Shown: positions 1-7,082 of the stretch, one piece after another
Position numbering within the stretch: position 1 is the stretch's first letter
Layout: each line of letters starts with the position of its first letter
Source: Cyanobacteria bacterium HKST-UBA02
Lineage (GTDB): Bacteria > Cyanobacteriota > Vampirovibrionia > Obscuribacterales > Obscuribacteraceae
DNA: 14,769 bases
NCBI GenBank assembly: GCA_020431945.1
Contig: JAGQHH010000331.1
Location: forward strand, 1 to 14,769
Reading direction: 5' to 3'
The notes under the pieces: generated by a model
The model's database searches: none
Told to the model about the DNA's origin: nothing
What the model saw: the letters and a program-made list of their open reading frames with translations, nothing else
Program-made: the position numbers and the translations under genes

Positions 1-48
1 GAACCGGAACCGGAGCCGGAACCCGAGCCCGAGCCCGAGCCGGAGCCT
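1..48 (+). repeat. Hexanucleotide repeat encoding (Glu-Pro)8
   Basis: Eight consecutive copies of GARCCN encode Glu-Pro dipeptides in the frame of the roadblock gene and may continue upstream of the window. Such repeats form stiff, extended, acidic linkers and can change copy number by slippage. Third-position variation among the copies suggests the array is not freshly expanded. Confidence 0.85.
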
Positions 49-1032
49 GCAGCGGAAGCCGAAGAGTCTCTGTTCCAGCTGGGAGACGGCGATGTCGACG
101 ACATCTTCGCAGGTCTCACCGAGACCGAGCAGAAGGACGTAACCGACGAGACACTCAAGCAAGTCAAAACAGAAACCAAGCCGACATCCACAGGCGAACG
201 GCTCCCGGCGGCGCAGAAGACGGCTCGCTCCACCGGCGAGATGCCTGCTCTCAACCCCGAGCAGGCGGCTGCAATCAGGGAGCAAGCCAACAAACCGGGG
301 AAATTCTCCGAGACTTTATCCAAGATTCCCAGTCTCAAAGACACTGTCGAAGGACTGCTGAACAGCCTGGAAGACGAGCAGAAAGAGCCGGAGGAAGAGC
401 TTGCCGAGGACTTCGAAAAAAGCGAAGAGAAGCTCTCCGAAACGCAGACCGCCGCTCAAGCAGCCAATAAAAAACTCAAGGAGTTCGGTCGCCTGAGCTC
501 CAAATCGGCAGCGGCTCCCAGGGTGCAGGGCGATAACGAAGGCACCATGAAGACCATCGGCAAATTGCTAATCGACAAGCAAGCCGTGGAAAACATCATC
601 AAAGCCGGCGAGAACAAAAAGATCGGCGAGAATATGGCCACCGCCCGGGTAATCAGCTCGGCCAGAGGCAAGGGAATCAGCGAACTGCTCAACAAGATCG
701 ACCAGTACGAAGGTGTGGCAGGAAGCATCATCGTCGGTCATGACGGTCTGGTCATGGCCTCCACCCTCAAGGAAGGCTGGGACAAGGACATGATGGGAGC
801 CCTCTCGACTGCGCTTCTGAGCACTTCCAACCTGACCACCAAAAAGCTCGAGATCGGCAAGTTGCGTCAGATGGTCATGCTCACCTGTGACGAGAAAGAC
901 GGTCAGTTGCACAACAAGACCACGGTGCTAACCGATGTGGATGTCGGTATCCTGGCGGTTTTCGTCGAAGAGACCAATATCGAGCGCATCGACGGTCTGC
1001 TCGACATGATCCAGAAGACCATCCACGGCTAA
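1..1032 (+). CDS. Roadblock/LC7 domain protein, 5' end missing
   Basis: The reading frame is open from the first base, so the true start lies upstream; 343 residues are visible. Visible residues 1-16 are eight Glu-Pro repeats. An acidic stretch follows, then a Glu/Lys-rich region (about 120-165) likely to be helical or coiled coil. A compact C-terminal domain (about 225-340) matches the roadblock/LC7 fold: a helix, a strand reading GSIIVGHDGLVMAS, a helix rich in Ser/Thr/Leu, the strand VDVGILAVFVEETN and a final helix. Roadblock proteins such as MglB dimerise and regulate small Ras-like GTPases or act as scaffolds. No catalytic activity is expected and the protein is probably cytoplasmic. 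An internal ATG at 241 could be mistaken for the start, but the upstream in-frame sequence has the same acidic character, so I treat it as one longer protein. The partner GTPase, if any, is outside the window. Confidence 0.8.
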   Translation, partial: EPEPEPEPEPEPEPEPAAEAEESLFQLGDGDVDDIFAGLTETEQKDVTDETLKQVKTETKPTSTGERLPAAQKTARSTGEMPALNPEQAAAIREQANKPGKFSETLSKIPSLKDTVEGLLNSLEDEQKEPEEELAEDFEKSEEKLSETQTAAQAANKKLKEFGRLSSKSAAAPRVQGDNEGTMKTIGKLLIDKQAVENIIKAGENKKIGENMATARVISSARGKGISELLNKIDQYEGVAGSIIVGHDGLVMASTLKEGWDKDMMGALSTALLSTSNLTTKKLEIGKLRQMVMLTCDEKDGQLHNKTTVLTDVDVGILAVFVEETNIERIDGLLDMIQKTIHG

Positions 1033-2972
1033 TTCTTGCTGGGACCTGCTTTCTCGAGATAGTCGAGAACGATCTCGGTGGTGACGAAATCAGGCAGAGT
1101 AAGCGGCTTCCGGGGATCGGCGGCAGGATACACCACATAAAGTGGCACGCCCGAGCGCTTGAACTTCGCCAGGGCCTCGGTAATCTCCGGGTCCCGCCGG
1201 GTCCAGTCGGCTTGCATGGGAAGCACTTTCAGCTCTTTCATCTTCTCGATTACAGGTTTCGTGCTGATCGCGGTTTTCTCATAGGCCTTGCAGGTCAGAC
1301 ACCAGTCGGCAGTGAAATCGAGAAATACGGTCTTGCCGTCCGCCAGCGCGCTTTCGAGGGCGGCTTTGCTGAAGGGTTGCCAGTCTATACCATCGCCGCT
1401 TTTAGCCTCGGCGGCATCGAGAGAGGACACCAGCACTGGTTGCTGCCAGATACAGAGATAGAATCCGGCCAGACTCACCAGGAGCGCCAGGGTCCAGATC
1501 TTGACTTTCTGAGCCCGGGAACTGCTCAGATCGATGAAGCGTCCGACCATCCAGGCGGATAGACTGACTGTGAGAAGAAAGAAGCTCGTCCACATCACCC
1601 CGGATTCGCCGACCTGGCTGCCGAGCACGCCTAGAAGCCAGATAACGGTGCCGAGAAGAATGAAGCCCATGGACTCTTTGAATTTCTCCATCCAGGCGCC
1701 GGGCTTGGGAATCCGCTTCATGAGCGCCGGGAAAGCAGTGAGAACGAGATAGGGAAGAGACATTCCCAGACCGCTTGCGAAAAAGATGCCGAGCACTACC
1801 CAGGCCGGTTGCGAGAAAGCGAATCCCAGGGCGGTACCGAGAAAGGGTGCGGTGCAGGGAGTCGAAAGTGTGGTGGCGAGAACACCTTTGAAAAAGGACC
1901 CGGTGAGCCCTTCTTTCTGAGAGAGCTGGTCGAGCTTGTCCTGGCCGGTTGAGAAAGAGAAGTAGAAAAGTCCGAAGAGGCTGAGGGAAAGAAGAAGAAC
2001 GATCACGCACATGGCGATGATGAAGCCCGGATACTGGAACTGAAAACCCCAGCCCACCGACTCGCCGGCAGCCCGGACCAGGAGCACCAGAGAAGCGAGG
2101 ACAAGAAATGCGCTGACTATGCCTGCACTGAATACGGCACCAAGAAGTTTTACCCTGGCCGGCTCCTCATCAGCCTGCTCGATGAGGCTCATCACTTTGA
2201 TGGCGATCACCGGAAGAACACAGGGCATGAAATTGAGGATGAATCCGCCGACCAGGGCGAATAAAAAATAATAGGCGATACTCTTTTCAGAATCGGGCTC
2301 CGAAGACACTGCCGTCTCCGAAGTAGAACCAGTCCCGGCGCTCTTGCCCAGATCATCTACCGAGCCGGTAAAGCCGGGCCGGTCCAGATCTTTCTTGTCC
2401 GGACTGTCGCCGGCACTGGCGCTCACCGGCAGAGTAAGAGAAGCCTCGCCCTGTCCGGGGATACAGATATCTTTGCAGGAAAGCCATTTCGAGAGGGCCT
2501 TGATCTCGACCTTCTCTCCCGGCTTCAAGCTGTCCGGTACAGCGACATCGGCAGCCAGCACCATTCTGTCCTGATAGCCATAAGTGACTATGCCGGCATC
2601 GGAGAACTTCGTGGGCTTCTCCCAGATCAGCTCCCCGGCCTGGAAGCCTGGCGGAAAATTCCACTCGATACTGGTCGGCATCCCGGCATCGCCGGGCTCC
2701 TTATAATAGATGTGCCAGTGAGGCTCGAGCTCATAAACGATTCCCAGCCGGATCTTGCCGCCGGGCACCAGGGCGTCCCTGTCAGCGATCATCCTGACCT
2801 TGACATGGACCGGAGCCTTGTCCTTCACCCCTGATGACTCGGGACCGGTGTCAGCGAATATATCGCCTCCCTGGGCAAAAGCGCCGGGCGCCGAGGTCTG
2901 GAAGAAAGTGACGAGAACGGCAACCGCCAATAGCGCTCCGAGGGTTTTCAACAGCTTTGACTGCAGTCGCAT
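1029..2972 (-). CDS. dsbD: DsbD/ScsB-like protein-disulfide reductase
   Basis: This 647-residue membrane protein should carry reducing equivalents from cytoplasmic thioredoxin to the outside compartment, supporting disulfide repair or cytochrome c maturation. Residues 1-34 form a signal peptide ending in AFAQ. Residues about 50-185 form a DsbD-alpha-like domain with a Cys166-x3-Cys170 pair. About eight membrane helices (232-510) carry the two core cysteines, Cys251 in NFMPCVLP and Cys373 in STPCTAP. The C-terminal thioredoxin-like domain (about 530-640) has the active site DWCLTCK with Cys558 and Cys561. All three redox modules are present. The protein is longer than E. coli DsbD (about 565 residues) because of the N-terminal domain and a Ser/Glu-rich linker. 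The ATG is well supported by AGGAGG five bases upstream. It lies 39 bases downstream of the GH1 gene, and its TAG stop overlaps the convergent TAA of the roadblock gene. Confidence 0.9.
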   Translation of the reverse strand: MRLQSKLLKTLGALLAVAVLVTFFQTSAPGAFAQGGDIFADTGPESSGVKDKAPVHVKVRMIADRDALVPGGKIRLGIVYELEPHWHIYYKEPGDAGMPTSIEWNFPPGFQAGELIWEKPTKFSDAGIVTYGYQDRMVLAADVAVPDSLKPGEKVEIKALSKWLSCKDICIPGQGEASLTLPVSASAGDSPDKKDLDRPGFTGSVDDLGKSAGTGSTSETAVSSEPDSEKSIAYYFLFALVGGFILNFMPCVLPVIAIKVMSLIEQADEEPARVKLLGAVFSAGIVSAFLVLASLVLLVRAAGESVGWGFQFQYPGFIIAMCVIVLLLSLSLFGLFYFSFSTGQDKLDQLSQKEGLTGSFFKGVLATTLSTPCTAPFLGTALGFAFSQPAWVVLGIFFASGLGMSLPYLVLTAFPALMKRIPKPGAWMEKFKESMGFILLGTVIWLLGVLGSQVGESGVMWTSFFLLTVSLSAWMVGRFIDLSSSRAQKVKIWTLALLVSLAGFYLCIWQQPVLVSSLDAAEAKSGDGIDWQPFSKAALESALADGKTVFLDFTADWCLTCKAYEKTAISTKPVIEKMKELKVLPMQADWTRRDPEITEALAKFKRSGVPLYVVYPAADPRKPLTLPDFVTTEIVLDYLEKAGPSKN

Positions 2973-2977
2973 TGGAT

Positions 2978-2983
2978 CCTCCT
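2978..2983 (-). promoter_or_regulatory. Strong ribosome binding site of dsbD
   Basis: A perfect AGGAGG on the minus strand sits five bases before the ATG at 2972-2970. It fixes the start and suggests efficient translation independent of the upstream gene. Confidence 0.85.
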
Positions 2984-3011
2984 GTAGCTATTAACTGTCG
3001 ATGATACAGCA

Positions 3012-4451
3012 CTATTCCTCGATAACATTTTCCTCTATAGAATTGTCCGCGGCCACCCTGGCATAGAGCTCGGCGCTCTTGCGGAAGGTACGCTCCTGGG
3101 TGGGATAAGCCACCCTGACAAGACCGAAACGGGGCGAGAGACCTTCAGCCCACTCGAAATTATCGGTGAGGGACCAGTGCAAATAGCCTTTCACGTTGAC
3201 ACCAGCCTCGATGGCCCGATGAATCGCCACCAGATGTGATTGCAGGTACTGGCAGCGCTTCGCGTCCTCGATGGACCAGTCGCCTTCGCTCAGATCAGGC
3301 GAAAAGGTGCTGGCATATCCGTTCTCGGTGATGATCACGGCGCGGTCCTTGAGATAAGGCGAAATGTCTTCGGTGAGGACTTGGTAGAGACCCTCGGGAT
3401 ATATCTCCCAACCGAGGGCATTGGTTTCTAAGTACGACTTCTCGGACTTGGCTCCGAAGGGATCCACCGGCCAGCCCGGCACGAATCGGGAGATCTCCCT
3501 GGTGTAATAGTTGACCGCCAGATAGTCCATGGAGCCGAGAAGTCCCGGTATCTCGCCTTCCAGTCGACCCAGGTCACCGATTCTGGAAACCACTCTGGGC
3601 AGGACCATACCACCGGCATCGATGCTTCTCGGAAAAATATGATTGAAAATGCTGTCCCGGAAGAATCTCACCATATGGTCCAGAGGATTGAGAAGATTCT
3701 CGGCTACAAAAGGACGCCAGTGATTGGTGAAGCTCACCGGTCCGCGATCTTTGGAATCCGTCCACTCTTTGATGGCGCCATAGGCCCGGGCATGACCGAC
3801 CAGCATGTTGCGCACGGTGAGGAAAGCACCCTCATAGCTCTTGCTCTTGCCGGGCGGCCACTGTCCGGAGACAAAGCTCTGATAGGCGTATGCCATGGGC
3901 TCATTGATAGTCACCCAGTAATCGACCAGCTCGCCGAATTCCCGGGCCACGAGCTCGGCGAAAAAGGCGAACTCGTCGGCTGATACTGGCTCGGTCCAGC
4001 CCCCCTGCTCCGCCAGCCAGGTCGGCAGGCAGAAATGGAATAGGGTGAGAAAAGTCTTTATCTCCTTTTCCTTGAGAGTGAAAAGGAGTCTTTTGTAATA
4101 GTCCACCACCTCGGGATCGAGCTTCCGCTCCCTGCCCGGGCGATCCGGAAGGAGGGCGGGCCAGTTGAAACTGGTGCGGTAAGAGTTGAGATTGAGGGCT
4201 TCGACAATCTCTATATCTTCGCTGAACCGGCGATAGAACTCGCAGGCCCGGTCGGCGTCGGAGCCGTCGGCTATCTTACCGCCCGTCCGGGTCCAGTTCG
4301 ACCAGTCCGAGAGTCTCGACCGGGACTCCACAGGCAGCCCCTCGACTTGATAATGGGAAGAAGCCGCTCCCCAGAGGAAGCCGTCTGGAAACCTTAGTCT
4401 CTTGGCACTGGAAATGAGCCTATCTCCTTTCGACGTTGTATTAACGCACAA
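3012..4451 (-). CDS. Glycoside hydrolase family 1 (beta-glucosidase-like)
   Basis: This 479-residue protein has the full set of GH1 hallmarks and should hydrolyse beta-glycosides with retention of configuration. Numbered from the TTG at 4451, it shows FLWGAASSHYQVEG (24-37), His139 in the LFHF segment, the acid/base Glu184 in TINEP, the nucleophile Glu376 in ITENG, and the sugar-binding NFEWAEG (431-437) followed by RFGLV. Length is normal for the family (about 440-480). There is no signal peptide, so it is cytoplasmic and probably acts on imported beta-linked disaccharides or aglycone glucosides; the exact substrate cannot be read from sequence. The start is uncertain. The frame opens with TTG at 4451, but a good AAGGAG (4424-4429) lies eight bases before an ATT at 4415-4413, and the conserved domain begins only eight residues after that ATT. 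It lies upstream of dsbD on the same strand. Confidence 0.93.
   Translation of the reverse strand: MCVNTTSKGDRLISSAKRLRFPDGFLWGAASSHYQVEGLPVESRSRLSDWSNWTRTGGKIADGSDADRACEFYRRFSEDIEIVEALNLNSYRTSFNWPALLPDRPGRERKLDPEVVDYYKRLLFTLKEKEIKTFLTLFHFCLPTWLAEQGGWTEPVSADEFAFFAELVAREFGELVDYWVTINEPMAYAYQSFVSGQWPPGKSKSYEGAFLTVRNMLVGHARAYGAIKEWTDSKDRGPVSFTNHWRPFVAENLLNPLDHMVRFFRDSIFNHIFPRSIDAGGMVLPRVVSRIGDLGRLEGEIPGLLGSMDYLAVNYYTREISRFVPGWPVDPFGAKSEKSYLETNALGWEIYPEGLYQVLTEDISPYLKDRAVIITENGYASTFSPDLSEGDWSIEDAKRCQYLQSHLVAIHRAIEAGVNVKGYLHWSLTDNFEWAEGLSPRFGLVRVAYPTQERTFRKSAELYARVAADNSIEENVIEE
4424..4429 (-). promoter_or_regulatory. Shine-Dalgarno inside the annotated GH1 start region
   Basis: AAGGAG on the minus strand lies seven codons into the longest GH1 frame and eight bases before an in-frame ATT (4415-4413). 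No ATG, GTG or TTG in frame sits at a suitable distance. It either marks a rare ATT start or is a chance match within the coding sequence. Confidence 0.45.
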
Positions 4452-4548
4452 TCTGCTCTTGTTAGCAGGTTTTGCAGCTTTTTTTTGATGGATTTGTTTT
4501 CATCGAGACCGGGCTCCCCCTGAACTAAAATAAACAGGTCCGCCCGCA
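4452..4548. promoter_or_regulatory. Divergent intergenic region with likely promoters
   Basis: This 97-base gap separates the leftward GH1-dsbD pair from the rightward four-gene cluster and is AT-richer than its surroundings, with a T8 run at 4479-4486. Both transcription units must start here or further inside. A -10-like TAAAAT (4526-4531) faces right but has no convincing -35 at 16-18 bases, so I do not define individual promoter boxes. A weak AGGT (4536-4539) precedes the rightward ATG by nine bases. Confidence 0.5.
4453..4468. repeat. Short inverted repeat beside the GH1 TTG start
   Basis: CTGCT (4453-4457) and AGCAG (4464-4468) are perfect complements around a six-base loop. In GH1 mRNA this small hairpin would end one base before the TTG and would hold the weak purine-rich AAGAG in its loop and stem, which makes initiation at TTG less favourable. 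The stem is only five pairs, so chance is possible. Confidence 0.35.
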
Positions 4549-7080
4549 ATGCCGCATGCCTTGATTTCGACCCAGCCAAAAGAGAAGGCGACCCACCCCG
4601 AGCCTGTAAAGACTGAGCAACCGCGAACGCTTTACTTCAGGCTGGCAGCCCTTGGCGGTAATCCTTTACTGGCCATCACCCTTCTGGTTGTCATAAACCT
4701 CATCTGCTACAGAGAGTCCCTGGGTGGTTATTTCCTGGCTGATGATTTCATCCATGTCTCCTATCTGCAGGAGGTTTTCAACGGCAAAGCCTATTTGCTT
4801 CTGGAGAATTTCAGGACAGCCTGGCTGCAATCGGAAGGAACCAGTTTCTATCGCCCCCTGATCTCCTTCACCCTGGCCCTTGATTATCTCCTCTGGGGTC
4901 CGAATCCTTTCGGCTTCCATCTGAGCAATCTTTTCTATCAATGTCTCGCCTCAATAGGGCTCTATCTGCTCTACCGGCGCCTCTTCATCGCCGATCTCGA
5001 CCCGGAGAGACAGGTCAAGCTCTCCCCGGACCACACCTATACCCTCAATATCGGCGCCCTGCTGGCGGCTTGCATATTCGCCGCCCATCCCCTGCACCCG
5101 GAGGTGGCCACCTGGATCATCGGGAGGGTCGATAGTGTTTGTGCGGTTTTCTATATTTTCTCATTCTGGCTCTTTCTCAAATCGATTCAGAGCAAGATTG
5201 CCCGACCGGGTCTTGCCTGGCTCCGGGCACTGAGCCTGGTATTCTTCGCCATGGCGCTCCTCAGCAAAGAAATGGCAGTCACCCTGCCGGCATCCATGGC
5301 TTTGCTCCTGATGATTTTCTTTCCCAGGGCCAGCGAGGAGTCCCGGTCCCTGATCAAGAATATCGTCCGGGCATTTCGTCTCACCTGGCAATACTGGCTT
5401 ATCCTGGGAATCTATCTCATGGTGCGCTCCCTGGCTCTGGGAAGCCTCCTCGGCGGGTATCAGGGATCCCTCTCCCTGAGCCCCGACGCCACGGGCGGGA
5501 TGGTGGAGAGCCTCTTCGAGCGCATTCTCTCGGAGCAGTCGGTCTACCGGATAATGTTTCCCCTCAATCAAGAGGTCTTCGCCGGCAACAATTTCTATCT
5601 CGATTGCCTGCGAGTGCTCCTGGGGCTCTCGCTGATCTCTTTCGTCCTCAATCTCCTACTCTCGCGCTCCAAGCCCACCATTCTCAAGGCCATCTGCTTC
5701 TCCGGATTCTGGTTCGCCCTGGTGATGCTACCGACCATACCGGTTTTCAATATTACCCAGACTCTGCAGAGCTCTCGCTTCATCTATCTGGGCACCGCAC
5801 CACTGGCAATGCTGCTCGCTCTGGCAATCTGTCCCCTGGCCCGCCGGGGCAGGCGCTCCGTCAAAGGACATGGACGTACGGAGCTGACATTGAGAATCAG
5901 CCAGGACTTCCTCAAGGGCCTGACCTCGGTCCTGTCGATCCTGCTGATTATTCTACTTATCTCGATCACCCGCCTGAACAATGCTCCCTGGATACATGCT
6001 TCCGAAGAGGTGAGACAGCTCCGGGACCAGCTCAGCGCAACAGTCGGCAAGCTTCCCCGGGAGAGCTCCCTGGCCCTTCTCAATCTACCGGACCGCTTCA
6101 TGGGCTCGCACATACTCTATAACGGCTCCACTCTGGCGCTTCTCATGCAGCCGCCCCTGACCAGCCCCGATCTTTCGTCACGGATAGTCACTTTCGAGCC
6201 GGCTCTCTACGGAGACAACGACCTGCTCCGCCCGGCACGGCTGAAAAAAATCGTCCGGGACCCGGAGTCCTTTGCTCTCTACCAGTGGGATCGAAAGCAA
6301 TTGCGCCTGGCGCCTCTGGAACTCGACCCGACCGAGAGGCAATGGCGGTGCCCGCTGGAGGTCAGCACCACCGGCGGAGGCGCAGCCTCTCTCACGGTGT
6401 TGCCCGCTGCAGACCTATCGGCCCTGGGGGGAGACCTGCTGGTTCTGGAGTTCGAAGAACCCGCGCATCTGCCCGCGCATCTATTTGTCCGGTTCAATAC
6501 CCGGGAAGACCAGGTATTCGACAACGAGAGAATATTCGCAGCCGAAAGCAGCGACCGAAAAAAAGTCGTGATTCCGGTGACCGAACACAAACTCTGGCTC
6601 GGTGCCTCGCACATTCACCGTCTGGCTATCTCCGACTCCGGGCGAGCGCTGCCGTTGAGAAGCGTCTCCATCCTGCCGGCAAGCGGCTTGATGCCGAAAC
6701 TGGATCTGTCCGCTCCGGCAGGCGTGCAGGGCGTGGACAATCGTGGCATCATCAATATCGACAGAGGTGTCGAGAGCCTGAGACTCGCCTACGACGCCAG
6801 CACCATCCCGAACGCATCGTCGGTGGTGATTCAGATCTCGAAGCCAAACAGCTTCTGGGAGCACTCGGAGGGCTCTTATCTGGCTGACCGCCTGCGGGAC
6901 GATGCCCTGGTCACCCTCAAGGCGGCAGCTCTGAAAAACGACAGTTACGACCTCTCCCTGTCTGCCATGAAAGAATCGGGATTCTACGAGGTCCGCCTGA
7001 TCTCTGTCTCCGGTGATGGCAAAGTGACCGGCTATTTCAGCGAGCCGCTCTTCCTGCAGATCGGCAAAGGCGGGCGGTGA
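4549..7080 (+). CDS. GT-C-type membrane glycosyltransferase-like protein
   Basis: The 843-residue protein has a polytopic membrane half (about 40-475) and a soluble half (about 480-843). The membrane half looks like the GT-C superfamily of polyprenyl-phosphate-sugar transferases (ArnT, PMT and TMTC relatives). A first membrane helix leads into an outward loop with the acidic pair Asp65-Asp66 in LADDF. FYRPL follows at 100-104, then AHPLHPEVATW (179-189) with GRVD (192-195), and LSKE (238-241). Enzymes of this type move sugars from a lipid-phosphate carrier to protein or lipid on the outer face of the membrane. The C-terminal half contains alternating strands with motifs such as LNLPD and is probably an extracytoplasmic beta-rich domain; I do not recognise its family. 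Donor and acceptor are unknown. The ATG at 4549 has only a weak upstream AGGT. It is the first gene of the cluster, and its TGA overlaps a GTG start candidate of the next gene. Confidence 0.72.
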   Translation: MPHALISTQPKEKATHPEPVKTEQPRTLYFRLAALGGNPLLAITLLVVINLICYRESLGGYFLADDFIHVSYLQEVFNGKAYLLLENFRTAWLQSEGTSFYRPLISFTLALDYLLWGPNPFGFHLSNLFYQCLASIGLYLLYRRLFIADLDPERQVKLSPDHTYTLNIGALLAACIFAAHPLHPEVATWIIGRVDSVCAVFYIFSFWLFLKSIQSKIARPGLAWLRALSLVFFAMALLSKEMAVTLPASMALLLMIFFPRASEESRSLIKNIVRAFRLTWQYWLILGIYLMVRSLALGSLLGGYQGSLSLSPDATGGMVESLFERILSEQSVYRIMFPLNQEVFAGNNFYLDCLRVLLGLSLISFVLNLLLSRSKPTILKAICFSGFWFALVMLPTIPVFNITQTLQSSRFIYLGTAPLAMLLALAICPLARRGRRSVKGHGRTELTLRISQDFLKGLTSVLSILLIILLISITRLNNAPWIHASEEVRQLRDQLSATVGKLPRESSLALLNLPDRFMGSHILYNGSTLALLMQPPLTSPDLSSRIVTFEPALYGDNDLLRPARLKKIVRDPESFALYQWDRKQLRLAPLELDPTERQWRCPLEVSTTGGGAASLTVLPAADLSALGGDLLVLEFEEPAHLPAHLFVRFNTREDQVFDNERIFAAESSDRKKVVIPVTEHKLWLGASHIHRLAISDSGRALPLRSVSILPASGLMPKLDLSAPAGVQGVDNRGIINIDRGVESLRLAYDASTIPNASSVVIQISKPNSFWEHSEGSYLADRLRDDALVTLKAAALKNDSYDLSLSAMKESGFYEVRLISVSGDGKVTGYFSEPLFLQIGKGGR
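6460..6483 (+). repeat. In-frame 12-base tandem duplication
   Basis: Two adjacent 12-base units (6460-6471 and 6472-6483) differ only at the last base and encode Pro-Ala-His-Leu twice in the soluble half of the glycosyltransferase-like protein. This is a recent-looking in-frame duplication that leaves the frame intact. Confidence 0.8.
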
Positions 7081-7082
7081 CT

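Noticed and set aside
4471..4486. T8 run considered as an intrinsic terminator
   Set aside because: No GC-rich stem precedes it, and no plus-strand gene ends here; it lies in a divergent promoter region.
4494..4531. TTGTTT with TAAAAT as a sigma-70 type promoter for the four-gene cluster
   Set aside because: The spacer would be 26 bases, far outside the usual 16-18, so only the region and not the boxes is annotated.
5139..6122. 327-codon plus-strand open frame inside the glycosyltransferase-like gene
   Set aside because: It overlaps a gene with clear membrane segments and family motifs in another frame, and its translation is Pro/Gly/Arg-rich without domain character.
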